NCBI GenBank assembly: GCA_026027325.1
Contig: JAMSLZ010000004.1
Coordinates: 2,170,001-2,234,000, forward strand
From: Actinomucor elegans
Lineage: Eukaryota; Mucoromycota; Mucoromycetes; Mucorales; Mucoraceae
Reading direction: 5' to 3'
DNA length: 64,000 nt
Below the pieces are notes generated by a model. It saw nothing but the letters and a program-made list of their open reading frames with translations, had not been told where the DNA came from and made no database searches. Positions 25,604-38,621 of this stretch are shown here, piece by piece (the stretch's first letter is position 1; each line of letters opens with the position of its first letter). Made by a program: the position numbers and the translations under genes.

Positions 25604-26889
25604 TTATTGCTCTTCTGGAACGACAGCCTTTTTACCAAGTAACTTGATGCGAAGTTTATTGGGCATTTCCATCAATACACCCGAGGTTCTATCTCCACCA
25701 CCATTCCCATTACCTCTACCTGATTTTTTCAAGTCTCGAATTGTTTGCAGCAAAAAAGGCCACATATGATTTGGTCCAAATTGCATATACGCGACTCCCA
25801 AAGCAGCACCACCTAAATGAGCCTAGATATCATATATTTACATATATATGTATGTATGTATATATATGCATATCAGCATATATCTTTTGAATACAAGAAC
25901 ATTGTAACTTACAAAATGGTCAAACATGCGCCAGCGTAATACTATGCCTGCAAGATCCAAACTTATCAAAGCCGGTATAGCATAACTAAACAAAATACTG
26001 TATTATTACAAGCATATCGCATTTATATGATTTTTGAGTACCTTATTCGAATAGGCAGCGATGGTAAAAATGCTATAAAAACAATAGCTTGTGGATACAA
26101 GGCTGCCGTGCCGCTCAATAAACCATACAATGCTCCACTAGCGCCCAAGGCCGTACTTGGTCTACGCAATGCCAATTGTGCTAGATGACTGATCACATTG
26201 GCACCTACACCCAAAGACAGATACAATGCCACAAACTGTTCTCTTCCAAGCACATCATGCAGCCAAGGTCCAAATGACCATAGTGCTATCATATTCAATG
26301 TCAAATGAAATAGCTGACGGTGTGAAAAACAACTTGTTATCATTGAGATATTATTAGAGGTAGTAGCAAAATATTTGGTCAAGAACCGTTGTAGCTGCGG
26401 AACACGCCATGCCATAAACACAGCAACGTTGATGCTTATTAAGCCAGCCATAGTTTTCTCAGCTTCTGACATAGACAGTAGAGTTAAGGTCACGCTCAAG
26501 ATAGCACGTTTTAGTTCAACAGGTAAAAACTGATATGTTTCAAGTCGACCTCGTATGGTTTGTAATATTTGTTGCTTTCGTTCTGTCCAGAGCTTCTTCT
26601 TTTCTTGCCAAAGATCATAAAGGACCAGTTGATCATCCTTGATTAAATTGAGAAGCTGAGACCAGTTGGGTGTCTCGAGTTGCTTTAGTTTTTTCCAGAA
26701 CGTTTCTTGTTCTCGTTCATGGATATAAGCACCAACAAAGAAACATGTGGTGCTAGTAGCTATTCCGAACGTAAGAGGCCGAATATAACTCATAGCAGTT
26801 ATTTTGGGTGTAGTATTAGGATAGCTATGTATACATCGAAACGTGTTCTTTATTGTCATTGCATGTTTTTGTTTAAATACGCGTAACAT
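25604..26889 (-). CDS. Rhomboid serine protease, mitochondrial PARL/Pcp1 type
   Basis: Intramembrane serine protease of the inner mitochondrial membrane, whose relatives process Mgm1/PINK1-like substrates. Minus-strand exons 26889-26042, 25985-25913 and 25822-25604 give 379 residues. The N-terminus is basic (MLRVFKQKHAMTIKNTFRCIH) and fits a presequence. The rhomboid core shows HRQLFHLTLNMIALWSFGPWL, the nucleophile in GASGALYGLL, and the catalytic His helix FDHFAHLGGA, which is completed only by joining exons 2 and 3. An in-frame ATG at 26961 would add 24 mostly hydrophobic residues, but it starts 11 nt from the Esf2 stop, so 26889 is preferred. The gene lies in tandem, very close, behind the Esf2-like gene. 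Confidence 0.9.
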
Positions 26890-26972
26890 TGTAATGAGCA
26901 AGGAAAGAAAGGTATTATAGTATAAAAGAAAAAGAAAAAAAAAATAACGATAGAACAGCATAAAGCTGAGCC

Positions 26973-27595
26973 TTAATTCTTTTTCGAGAAAATACTGCCT
27001 AGTACGTTCTGCAAGTTTTTATCCAAGGTTTTCATCGTAGTTGTGCCAACGCTATTGATATTCACTTCACGAACTACCTTGGCTCTTTGAGGGAATGTTC
27101 GCTGTATCTTCTTGTTGCTATTATTATCATTATTTTCTCCTTCGCGTTTACGTTTCTTCTGTTCCATATTTTGAAGCATTTTGGCTTTTTCGACGTTTTG
27201 AATATATGTTTTGTTTTCACGATTGGCTTGAGCAATTTCATTAGCAAGACGCTGCTTACGTGCCTGTTTCTCGTGAGCTATTAAATTTTATGTTAGATTA
27301 ATGCTTTCTACCATGACAAGTTACTTACCCATATGTTCATTCAAATGACTCCACTTGAACTTTGGTAAATATTTAATGTTCCAAGTTTCAGCATAAAATT
27401 CACTAGTACGCTTTCCACCAATCTGCTTCATATTCAAGTGTTCAGCTAAAGCTTTGGCCTTCTTTTTATCCATAAATTCGACCCATCCTTCGATAAAATT
27501 GGTTCTTTTGCTCTTTTGATACTTTCTACGACGTGCAGTTGCTTTAGGATCTATTACACGGAATCATTAGTATTTCATACTACCTTGTTATCTTT

Positions 27596-27633
<38 letters not shown>

Positions 27634-28209
27634 TTCTGGCACTAAAAAGATACGTCCAACTGTAGCATATTTATTCAAGGCGGATCTGACTTGCTTGGGT
27701 TGCATAAAGAGTGGAATACGCGATAAGTAACATACGCCCGTTCTCTTCTTGGCTTTTTCAAACTGTTCCAATGCTTCGGGTGCTAGCTTTTTGAGTTGTT
27801 TTCGACTGACATTTGGGTTCAACACACTCTTCTTTTTTTTCAACAGTTCTTTGGGTAAATCAATGCCTTTGATATCCTCTAAATCGTCTGTATCCGTATC
27901 ATCGGCATCATTATCCTTCATTCCATTGTCTTCTGTCTTATCAACCTGTTTCTCTTCTTTTTCATCTTGATTAGTTGTTGATGTCTTGGTGCGATCTTCA
28001 GTTTCATTTTCGTCTTCAACATCGGTTTCTTCATCGCTGCTATCGTCTTGATCGGTGCTATCGTCATTATTACCGAGCGAGAGCTTATTCAGGCGTGTCT
28101 TGGTGAAACGACTATCTTCTTGCTCCTCTTCATTAGACGAAGAAACATCCTCTCCTTCGCTATCGTCTTGCAAGCCGAAAAGATCTTTAGTTTTCTCCTT
28201 ATTGGACAT
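26973..28209 (-). CDS. ESF2: Pre-rRNA processing protein Esf2/ABT1 (RRM)
   Basis: Nucleolar RNA-binding factor of the 90S pre-ribosome, needed for early 18S rRNA cleavages. Minus-strand exons 28209-27633, 27550-27329 and 27277-26973 give 367 residues. The first ~130 residues are Ser/Asp/Glu-rich (acidic, disordered). The RRM begins GVCYLSRIPLFMQPKQVRSAL and continues VGRIFLVPE, then across intron 1 into RRRKYQKSKRTNFIEGWVEF, KAKALAEHLN and the Esf2/ABT1-typical DIWKIKYL-like block read here as ETWNIKYLPKFKWSHLNE. A lysine-rich coiled tail follows. Intron 1 contains a ~32-nt T run on the plus strand. The start at 28209 is 362 bp from the divergent Ecm16-like start. Confidence 0.92.
27599..27630. 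repeat. poly(T) tract inside Esf2 intron 1
   Basis: About 32 T on the plus strand, A in the sense of the gene, directly after the 5' splice site of a short intron. The homopolymer makes up about a third of the intron. Confidence 0.85.
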
Positions 28210-28571
28210 TATGTTTGTTAAAAAAAACCAGAAAGAAGGTGGCAATCAACAACCAAGTGTTAAAAAAAAGTGGCGTATGAAGTGAAAGCAGTCACAGACG
28301 TCTTTAATCTGACAGATACCGTAAGTATTTACTTGGCTGCTCCCTCATAATTATGCATAATGCACATCATCAACAGAAACAATTGGTGTAGAATATGTTA
28401 GCTTTTAAATAATGTGTTCAATTAGCCTTGTATTCGCGGTTTCTTGGATGTAACAAGACATACCTGTCAAATCGCGGACGTTTAAACCTTGTTACTTGCA
28501 TAACTTGAGAAACTAATTTTTTATTTTTATTTTTTTTTATTGCTTTCTTACAGATAGATCTCGAACCGATC
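28210..28571. promoter_or_regulatory. shared divergent promoter of ESF2 and ECM16/DHX37-like genes
   Basis: The 362 bp between two divergent start codons must hold both promoters. Both products act in the SSU processome, so co-expression is plausible. A T-rich stretch (about 28517-28540) lies 30-55 nt upstream of the ECM16-like ATG. No specific ribosome-biogenesis motif was recognised with certainty. Confidence 0.6.
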
Positions 28572-31500
28572 ATGGGTAAATCAAGACCTAGATTCAATGA
28601 GAAAGCTCGTGCTTCTTCCAAGAGGTCCAATCAAAGACCTCATCCTCGAGCAAGGGACGGTGGTCTCGGTCCTCAAGCTTTTGATCCTTCAACCGCTCCC
28701 CAAGGCAATGCTACTTCTAATAAAGACGGGTAAGTTGATCTCGATCGATTTTGGTCAATTTAATAGCTGACCCCTTTCTTTTGAACTTAAATGTAGTAAT
28801 TCTAACGAATTGATGATTATTCCTGGCGAAAAAAAGACAGCTGATGCCAATGAAGCAACTAACTCGAAGTTAACGCCTTCATATAAAGAGGTATTGCATA
28901 TATATATATATTTATATACTTACAAGTATATAGCATCCTACTAAGCAGTACTTTTTAGCCTGTCAAATATATGTCCAAGAAAAAGAGAAAGAAGATGGAA
29001 AAGTACATCGAACAAAAGATGAAAAAGGATGCTCGTGCAGGACTCATGGAAAAGCTCTCGTAAGTAACTACAAGTATATATCTCTGGTCGTTAAACTCAT
29101 CCAAATTGTTCAGTACTGCATCATGGTCTTCAGATCTATTAAAGTCATCTAAACTCATTGGTCGTTCAGGACAAACGTTACGTGAACAGCTTCGTCAAGC
29201 CATGCTAGAACAAAAAGCAGGCATTACACCTTCTGATGAGACTGTGCCTTTGATTGTAGAAAAAGAAATAGAAGAATTGCCACCTATGCCCGAAATTGTA
29301 TATTCAACAGAAACTTCGACAAAGAACGAACCTGTGGTTGGAAGTGCTTTGAAACAAGGGCCCGGCTTACCTCTTGTCAAACGCAAGAGAAAGAAGAAGC
29401 AGGTAAAGATAAAGTATAGTTAGGTTTTTACTTCTTAAAACTAAACAAGTCTATGTGACAGTCTACAATTCCTGCAGTTGCGAAAAAGAGATACAAGCAA
29501 AGAAAGGGGATGGACTCTGATTCTTCTTTTGACAGTTCAGCTTCAGACAATGATTCAGACGAAGAAGAGGAAGCACCTCGCACGGTTGCTGAGCCTTTAG
29601 AGGAGACAACAGAACAAGGGCCTACACAGATTGAGGTCATGGAAGAAGCTACCAAGCACATTGTTGTTGATGTACCTTTGCGTAAAGAAGAGGAGTTTGA
29701 TGATATCAAAGTGCAGTTGCTCAAGAGTAATCGTGAAGGTGATTTGGCTGAGGATATAGCCAAACCTTTCTATGTCACGGTCAGCCGTAAGCCAGAGATT
29801 CAGGCGGCTCGTCTCAAGTTGCCAGTAGTAGGCGAGGAGCAAGTGATTATGGAAGCGATTCGTAATAATACAGTTGTGATTATTTGTGGTGAAACAGGTT
29901 CGGGTAAAACGACACAAGTGCCTCAATTTTTGTATGAAGCTGGTTGGTCACATCCTGACAGTGGTAAAGTAGCATGGCATAAGAGGTATAGAGCAAAGTA
30001 TTAACTGTCTTTTGATAGATAATCCTGGATTGATTGGTGTGACACAGCCTCGTCGTGTAGCTACTGTCAGTATGGCTAAACGTGTTGCAGAAGAATTAAA
30101 CTTGACTGATAAAGAAGTATCCCATCAGGTAATTTATGACAAAGACGCAGCTAGTAGTTCTGTTATTGAACAGACCCCTCAATAGATTCGTTATGATGCT
30201 ACTGTATCTGATAAAACGCGCATCAAATTCATGACAGATGGTGTTCTTTTACGTGAGATGTCTCAAGATCTCTTATTAACCAAATACTCTACTATCATTA
30301 TTGATGAAGCCCATGAACGTAACCTGAACACAGATATCCTTATTGGCGTTGTGAGTCGTGTCTTGAAGTTAAGAGCAGAATTAAGTAGAGAAGATCGTGA
30401 CAAAATCAAGCCTTTACGTGTTATTATCATGTCCGCTACTTTACGTGTTTCTGATTTCACCGAAAACAAGACTTTGTTCCCAGTAGTGCCTCCAGTTATC
30501 AATGTCAACGCAAGACAGTTTCCTGTAGCCATTCATTTCAACAAAAAGACACCTATGGATCATGTAGCTGAAGCGTATAAAAAGATCACCAAGATCCATG
30601 AGCGTTTGCCCTCAGGTGGTATTTTGGTGTTTTTGACAGGCCAGAATGAGATTAATCAATTGTGTAAACAGTTAAGGAAGAGATATCCTGCATTACCACC
30701 CAAGGCTAGTAAGAAAGAAATCAAGGAAGAGGAAAAAGCCATTGCTTTAGAGTCCAAGAAAATGTCTGAACCTGCAGGAAAAGGTAATCTGATGCACTTT
30801 TACAGAATGAAATTTGTATTCATTCTTTTATAATAGCCGATCTGGAAGAGGAAGCTTTAGAGTTGGGTGATAATCAAGTAGAAGAAGATTTTGACTTGGA
30901 ATCTGATGATGAAGATGATGATATTGCTGAAGGGTTTGATGATGAGGAGCTGGAAGACGTCAAGGATGGTGAGTTGCATATTTCCAATACCATATCATAC
31001 TTATCCATTTCATATAGCACCTTTGCATGTTTTGCCTTTGTACTCTATGCTTCCTACGGAAGCTCAATTACGTGTCTTTGAACCTCCACCAGAAGGCACA
31101 CGTCTCTGTGTCATTGCTACCAACGTTGCTGAAACATCTGTCACAATTCCAGGCGTGAGATACGTGGTTGACTGCGGTAAATCCAAAGAACGTAAATACG
31201 ATATTGAAACCGGTGTTCAGTCTTTTGAAATCGATTGGACATCGCAGGCTTCTGCCGGTCAGCGTGCTGGTCGTGCTGGTCGTACTGGACCTGGTCACTG
31301 TTACCGCCTGTTTAGTTCAGCAGTCTTTGACAATGAATTTGCCAAGTTTTCTACACCGGAGATTCATCGTATGCCTATTGAAGGTGTTGTGCTTAGTATG
31401 AAGTCGATGAATATCGATAATGTAGTAAACTTTCCTTTCCCTACACCACCACCAAGAGAAAGTTTGTTCAAAGCAGAAAAGGTAATTCAGATTAAATGGC

Positions 31501-32730
31501 TCTAGGGTGGCTCCTAATCACAAATTCTATCATAGTTGCTTGGTTATTTGGGTGCTGTCAATACAAGTACTAAACATATCACTGAATTTGGTCAAACCAT
31601 GTCTTTATTCCCCATCACACCTCGTTTTGCTAAAATGTAAGCTTGTCATTCAAATAACCACAAAAAAAAAGGATTAATCCCATCCGCTTTATAGGCTTAT
31701 TATTGGACAGCAACATGGCTGTTTGCCCTATGTGATTGCTATTGTATCTGCTCTCTCTGTTGGTGATCCTTTTATCCAAGACTATCACTTGGATGAAAAC
31801 CAACCTGAAGACAGCGATGATGAAGATATTGGCCATCGTGAACTGCACAATATTACAAGTGAATCTGTTGCAGAAAAAGAAAGACGAAAGCTTGTTCGTA
31901 AGAAATACTATACTTCTCAAATGGTAACTTTTTGGCTAGTGTGTGTGTGTCATATATATTACTTGTTCTAAACACTTGCTTAATTAGAAACACGCTGGTT
32001 TAGATCCCACAAGTGATATCTTGAAACTACTCAATGTAGTAGGTGCTTATGAGTTTGCTGGTGCCACTACTGCTTTCTGCGAAGACAACTTTTTAAGACC
32101 TAAAGCCATGGAAGAAATTCGTAAGTTAAGGCGACAGTTGACCAACTTGGTGTCCAGTAACTTTCCAAATGTCGATGTTTGTTTGGATCCCAAGATGAAA
32201 CCACCTAATGCTACACAACTCAAGGTTTTGCGTCAAGTGCTGACGGCAGGCTTTATTGATTCAGTAGCTATTCGTCAAGATGTGCTGGAAACAGGTGGTG
32301 GTAAGGGTGTGCGCTACAAGAACTCACGTAATGTGGTGTATAAACTGCTATGGAGTGATGAGGAAGCGTTTATCCATCCTAATTCCATCTTATACAGTCA
32401 GGAGCCTCCTGCCATGTTGGTCTATAGTGAGCTGTACAAGGGTGGTAAGACTTGGTTGAAGGGAGTGACGGCAGTCGAGTCCAAGTGGATCGCAAAGATT
32501 GGTAAAGATCTTTGTTCTTTTGGTAGACCCTTAGATTTCCCTCTACCAAAGTAAGTTACAGTGTTTCAGATATATGCATGAGCTAACGTGTTTTGTATAG
32601 GTTCATTGGTGACAAAAAGGATAGAAAGTTGGTATATGTTGTACCTAGTTTTGGTCCAAAGAGTTGGCCCTTACCGCCCATCCAAGTAGAGCAACGTAGA
32701 GAAGGCACGCGTTGGGTGATGAGCCTATAA
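28572..32730 (+). CDS. ECM16: DEAH-box helicase of the SSU processome, Ecm16/Dhr1 (DHX37)
   Basis: RNA helicase that displaces U3 snoRNA from pre-18S rRNA. About 13 exons run from the ATG at 28572 to the stop at 32728-32730, about 1200 residues. The N-terminus is basic ([18 protein letters not shown]), with an [17 protein letters not shown] box and acidic stretches before the core. Motifs are [55 protein letters not shown] and [10 protein letters not shown]. An acidic insert (about 30840-30970) between motif IV and the second RecA lobe is typical of Dhr1/DHX37. The C-terminal OB-fold region reaches [12 protein letters not shown]. Introns are about 50-65 nt; intron 5 joins HPDS to [10 protein letters not shown]. 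Confidence 0.93.
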
Positions 32731-32864
32731 GAATTGATTATAGTATCTATATTTTTCATAGAATTTTTATATCTCTTATCAGCAGACTTATTTTACTATA
32801 AAAATGTGCATTCTTTGTTATCTTGTTTCTTTTTTTTTATTATTATTATATATTCCTTTCAATT

Positions 32865-34285
32865 ATGACTGTTTTACCTCAAGATTATCTACGCTCGTTG
32901 AAATCAATTCGCCAAAGATGCGAACAAGTCTATGAAAAAGCTAAACGCAACGAACTCGTTTGCTTTGAGGTTGACGAAACTGCTCTGCCTGCTATCGTTG
33001 ATCATGTTGCTGAAACAACCAAGCGTCGTTATGCTGACCTAGACAAAATCCCACCTCATTCTAGACTGCGTCACTTTAATCCTTCGCAAATTCAAGGCTT
33101 GCGTCAACAATGGGACTCTAAACACGTTGATTCTGTGGAACAAGCGCGTCGATTAATCGATTTGGTTATCGTGTCTGTATTGGTGGATGCTGGAGCAGGC
33201 CAACAATGGCGTTACAAGACAAAGGAAGGTCAAGCAGTTGGAAGGTCAGAAGGTTTAGCGTTAGCTTCTTTTGATATGTTCTCAGAAGGCTATTTCTCTT
33301 CTTCTACTGACGTACCTGACCGTGTTGATGGTAAATCGTGTGAAATATTATGCATAACAAAAATAATAACAGTCTTACTAGTGCGAGGTTTGAATAGTAT
33401 TACAATTCAACGTATGACTGAAGGTTTTCAAGTCTCAAACGAAAACCCAATGGTTGGTTTGGAAGGCCGTTCTAATCTTTTAAAGCGTTTGGCTAAGGTA
33501 TTAGATGAACAGCCCACTTACTTTCCTTCCATCAATCAAGAGCCACGTCGTCCTGGTAACCTTGTTGGTAAAGTAAACACAGAATCAAATAAACACTTGG
33601 TTTTTAACGCGTTAATATAGATTTTCTTTTGGAATCTGTTAAACAAGAATCCAAAGTCAAGACAATACGTATCGAGAAACTGTGGGAGGCTATCATGAGT
33701 CTAGGCGAAATGTGGCCTGCTCGTGTGAAGATCAATGGTATTCAGCTTGGCGATGTCTGGCCTTGCGCTAGTTTGACCGATCTAGGCAATCACGAAAACT
33801 TGGTGCCTTTTCACAAGCTGTCTCAATGGTTAACCTATTCGCTCATCGAAGCAATTGAGTTGTCTTTGGGTATTACCATTGAAGGCGTTGAGCTCATGAC
33901 AGGTTTGCCTGAGTATAGAAACGGCGGTCTTTTGGTAGATTATGGTCTGCTCAAGTTGAAGCCTGGGGAGCTTAAGCGTGGCACCACCCAAAGCGGCGAA
34001 TTGCCTGTTTTTGAAGGCTCGGATCCCGTCATTGTAGAATGGCGCGCGTTGACAGTAGCTTATCTGGATATCATTAAGAAGGAATTAGAAATTAAGTTGG
34101 GAAGAAAGCTGGCATTAGCACAGATCTTGGAAGGCGGCACTTGGACAGCAGGAAGAGAAATCGCTGCTAAATTGAGGCCAAACGATGGAGGTCCACCAAT
34201 CGTTATCAAGGTAAGTTCTTTTTCATTTTATTACAAGGAAGTCCTTAATCATTCTATTTAATAGAGCGACGGTACCATTTTTTAA
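32865..34285 (+). CDS. Urc4/urg3 uracil catabolism protein (DUF1688)
   Basis: Member of the Urc4/Urg3 family required for the reductive-independent URC route of uracil degradation in some fungi; the reaction is not settled. Exons 32865-33330, 33382-33567, 33621-34210 and 34265-34285 give 420 residues. Family features visible are the start YLRSLKSIRQRCEQVYEKA, IPPHSRLRHFN, EQARRLIDLVIVSVLVDAGAG, EGLALASFDMF, EPRRPGNLV and WPCASLTDLGNHENLVPFHK. The last exon codes only SDGTIF and the stop. The gene starts 134 bp after the Ecm16-like stop, downstream on the same strand. No other URC gene is in the window. Confidence 0.88.
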
Positions 34286-36910
34286 TGCAGGTGCTTATCT
34301 TGAACATGAATAAAGAGTTATTAAACATATTGTTTGTGCATAAGCGTGCTGTATTTTTTTATACAACTATATACATGTAAACACCAACTTTTTATAATTG
34401 GATTGATTTAGCGAAAGGAAAAGGAAGCTACATTTTTAATAGTAGTACTGCAATATCGTTTTTGGTAATTTTGACCTGAGAAATCTCATATTGCAGTTGT
34501 TTCAAACCACGCCATAAGATATATATAATATTACTCGTATTATCTTTGCTCAGGATGTATTATTTCCTGATATATTCATTATCAAATCTTAGTAAATGCA
34601 CCTTTTCTTTTCTTTTTATCACTTTCCTTTCTTTTCACTGAGTTAACAAGACCAAATACAATATGAATATTAAAGTAGCAGCACAAATGTCACTCCCATA
34701 GCAGGGATACTGGTTTATCATTATTAATTTAGAAGAGTTATTCAACCATTTGACCAACTAGGGATTCGGAGCTTTTTGTTTCAATTGTAGATCAAAAGAT
34801 ACTCTTCTGCCATTTCACGATTCCAACTTGCTATTTCAGTAATTAAATGCATCCATTGTCTGAGACAATAGGCTTATCATGTAAAGTACTCTATGCGTAC
34901 AGTATATATATATATATACTATTTAAACAGCGTTATATAACATACTAGCTCGTTCATAAAAGCAATACACGAAAATGATTTTTTATTTATAATACATTCT
35001 TGATAAAAAATTATTAGCAGTTGAGATACATAGTTTCATGCCTTGTATCCTATCTTTCTTTTTGACACACTGCTTCTTGCTGTACATTTTTATATATCAA
35101 ATTTTCCACTCTTTGTAATAGCCTTGCCAAATCCTTGAAAACACTCAATTATTGCACTATAATCATTTAATCCATTGGCAACCCTCTGTTTTCAATCTGA
35201 TGTTATTCTAATGTGTAAACGGTTTCCAATTCCAAATCGTAACCAGTGATAAAATACATGCATTCTGTAGTCGATTGTTAATAAAATGGAATGTATTAAT
35301 ATTATCCCAGTCAATTAACGGTTTCATATATGCAGATGTTCAGTCTTGCATGTACTAGCCATTCAATGTAACATCAAATTTAAATTAATTTATATATGGA
35401 GAAGCAAATAATGAAGAGATTTTTGAAAAAAAAAAAAAGTGCTATTTGTTAATTCTTCTATAGTTAATAATATATGAAAATCTTACATTGGCAGTGCATC
35501 TTTATGCTATTTTTAACAAAATTTTAGAAGCATACTTTAGAATGACACTTTGTTGCATAAGTTTCAAAGTATGTTTTCGTATTTTTGTACATTTTAAGCG
35601 CAATAAAGGAGGTGAGTAATCAAACTCAAATCAATGATTGCAGTCAAATGCAAGTGCTGGAAAGTATCACAAAATTTGGGCCTACAGAGATGACCTTGAA
35701 AAATTTTCGAAAACGTCTTATTCTCAACCTTTGTGGGCTTTTTAATTGATTGCGGTATATTGTAGCATTAGATTGAAAGTCTATATTAAGAATAAATTGC
35801 TATTTCTACCGGTGTGTATATTTTAACTAGAATATAATTCGGCACCAGTAGTGAACTGTATACATTTCATGCAAACTAATAGATTTTATCATCTGGTTCT
35901 TGTGAAATATCTCATCTGAAGCAGAATCCATACTGAAATAGAAGCACTTCATTTATTACAATCTTGTTAATAATGGATGCTGACGACTGAACTTGACTTA
36001 TTTCTATTCTGGAGAACAGAGACCTTTACGTAGATACATGAGTATATAACGAGCTCTAGGTCCTTTATTTACCGAGATACATAGAGAACAGTTAATCCAG
36101 TAGATAAAGAAAACTTAACTTTACAGTTTTCTCGGAAATCGGTAGTTGATCTCGGCTTACTGTTGGCCTGGATGCAATGTTGTGTAATCAATATGGTATC
36201 ATTGCTTATGTTCGACATCCAATATAATCACCGCTCGTAAATGTATAGATATACATAGCATGAACCTGAATTGAATATTAATTCATAAAAATTGGCGTAT
36301 CATGAAAAGTATTGTTTTGTTCCATTCCCCCCAAATTCAGTTGCATTTCTCTTCACTGTTAACCTAGATGTGGTTACGCAAGAGCCCTGAGTTATTTTCA
36401 AAAGCTCCGAATGCCAATGAAAATATTGCCCTGAATTTTTGCTCACTGTGTAAATCGATGAATGTATACTTCGACTTGAACATTCCTGCCAAAATTTAGT
36501 AATTAAACAATAATGTTTTTGTAATAGCCATCTAGGCCCATCTAACTTGATTGTCAACTGATGTATTTTATTACAAAATTTTGTACAAATACAGAGTGTG
36601 AATTCCAATTCTTTGCCACTTCAAACCTTGAGGAATGTATAGTGTGAACTTCAACCAGTGATGCCCCTAGACAACGATACAACGCGCCTCTGAAGCTTGA
36701 TTTATAGTCTAAAATCCCTTGGTTTTCAACTTTAACTTCTGATTTCCCTTATAGAAAGAGTACACAAAGCACGCACACTTGCTTTTTGCTCCCCCCCCCT
36801 ATACCTTTGTTTATTTATTATTGCCCCTATTATAAAGCGCATAACTCTTCGTTTTTTTTTTTTTTCATTAGAGAGTATTTCTTTTTCTTTTTATCTTATT
36901 TTTAATAACC
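34286..36910. other. intergenic, 2.6 kb
   Basis: AT-rich, no supported gene on either strand. A minus frame at 36300-36608 is open but shows no family pattern. T tracts at about 36851-36865 precede the septin ATG. Confidence 0.55.
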
Positions 36911-38460
36911 ATGACTACTGTATCTCCATTAGAAGCAGCTCCACTTCCACCTTCTGAGCCCATTACATCCCCAGGTACAGGTATTGCTAATTTGCCTAAT
37001 CAACGACATAAGATTGTCGCAAAGAATGGAGCTAATTTTACATTAATGGTTTGTGGTGAGTATGGCGAATTAAGGTGGTGACCCCATATATTAAATTCAT
37101 GTTCTAGGTGAATCTGGTGTTGGCAAGACTACATTTGTGAATACATTGTTTACTTCTACTATCAAAGAGCCCAAGAATTTAAACAAAAGACGCACTAAAG
37201 CACCTTCCAAGACTGTTCAAATTCAAATCACTAGAGCAGGTAAATACGCAGAGTCATCTCCTATTCAATCCCATACTGAACCCCTACTGTTAGAGTTGGA
37301 AGAGAAAATGTTCAAGGTCAAGCTAACTATCATTGACACCCCTGGGTTTGGTGATTATGTGAATAACCGCCATGGTTGGATTCCTATCGTTGATTTCCTT
37401 GATGATCAACACGAGAATTATATGAGACAGGAACAGCAGCCTTGTCGTAAGGGTGTTGTTGATATGCGCGTCCATGTCTGTCTGTACTTTGTCAAGCCTA
37501 CAGGACACACGTAAGCATGCATTTCTAAGCACTAGCAAGTATTTACATAGTTTAAATAGGCTATCCCCTTTGGATGTTGAAGTCATGAAAAGACTCGGTT
37601 CACGGGTCAATTTGATTCCAGTTATTGCCAAAGCAGACACGCTAACACCCTCTGATTTGGCCAAATTCAAGCAAAATGTAAGCACTCCTATCCCTCCCTC
37701 CCCCCTCCTCCTTCCCCTATAGAAAGCTTCTCCTAAAACCAACCCTGATTTGTTAGATTCGAGACGTTATCTCTGCACAAAACATTCAATGTTATTCTTC
37801 TCCTATTGAAAGTGATGATGAAACTACCACCAAACGTAACATCAATATTATGGCAGCCATGCCTTTCTCTGTCATTGGATCAACACAAGATGTGATTACA
37901 GCTGATGGTCGTAAAGTCAAAGGCCGTGAATACTCTTGGGGTGTAGCCGAAGTTGAAAATGATGATCACTGTGATTTTAAAAAACTAAGAAGTTTATTGA
38001 TTCGAACTCATATGTTGGATTTGATTACAACCACAGAAGAAAACCATTATGAAAATTACCGTCAAATTCAAATGGAAACACGTAAATTTGGCGATCCACG
38101 GTAAGACAAAAACTCAAAATTGCCATTGTTCCAATTGACTCAAATGTTACACACAGTGCTGAAAAGGATGAAAACGCCAAATTTGCTGAAGAGGAAGAGA
38201 TGTTGCGTAAAAACTTTACTGAGAAGGTTAAATCGGAAGAAATGCGCTTCCGTCAATGGGAACAACAGGTATGAAAAAAAGAAGAATACAGAGTCACATT
38301 TGTTTTAACCCAGCAACCAATCATTCTGAATTAGCTTCTATCTGAACGAGATCGTCTTCATAAAGAATTGGAAGCTCAAAGCGAAAAAGTCAAAGAATTA
38401 CAATTCGAAGTTGAATCTTACTATAACCAAAGAGATTCTCCTCGAAACATTAGAAAGTAG
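36911..38460 (+). CDS. Septin GTPase
   Basis: Filament-forming GTPase for septation, hyphal branching and polarity. Exons 36911-37055, 37108-37510, 37560-37677, 37757-38100, 38157-38268 and 38335-38460 give 415 residues. Motifs are the P-loop [10 protein letters not shown] (split by intron 1), the G3 DTPGFGD, the G4 AKADTLTP, the septin sep blocks [13 protein letters not shown] and [18 protein letters not shown], and a C-terminal coiled coil (from [10 protein letters not shown] to EVESYY). Wording around the G4 motif is closest to the Cdc11/AspA or Cdc12/AspC branches. I cannot assign the subgroup firmly. Confidence 0.93.
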
Positions 38461-38557
38461 AGCAATTTTTGAGGGGGTTTTTTCCTACTGCAATAAAAGA
38501 ACCAGATTTAAACGTGCTTTAATAGACGGGTGGTTGTACAAACTGCCAATAAGATTA

Positions 38558-38560
<3 letters not shown>

Positions 38561-38598
<38 letters not shown>
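38561..38598. repeat. poly(T) tract 5' of RING gene
   Basis: About 38 consecutive T ending 23 nt before the ATG at 38622. It sits in the 162-bp gap between the septin stop and this gene, where it likely forms part of the promoter or 5' UTR. Confidence 0.85.
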
Positions 38599-38621
38599 CC
38601 TTCTGTTATTATTCTTTTGAA

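Noticed and set aside
25831..25875. TATATG-rich stretch as a regulatory site
   Set aside because: It is a simple repeat inside an intron of the rhomboid gene.
36300..36608. 102-codon minus ORF, considered as a Tc1/mariner relic
   Set aside because: No DDE/D motif spacing or typical transposase phrases found.
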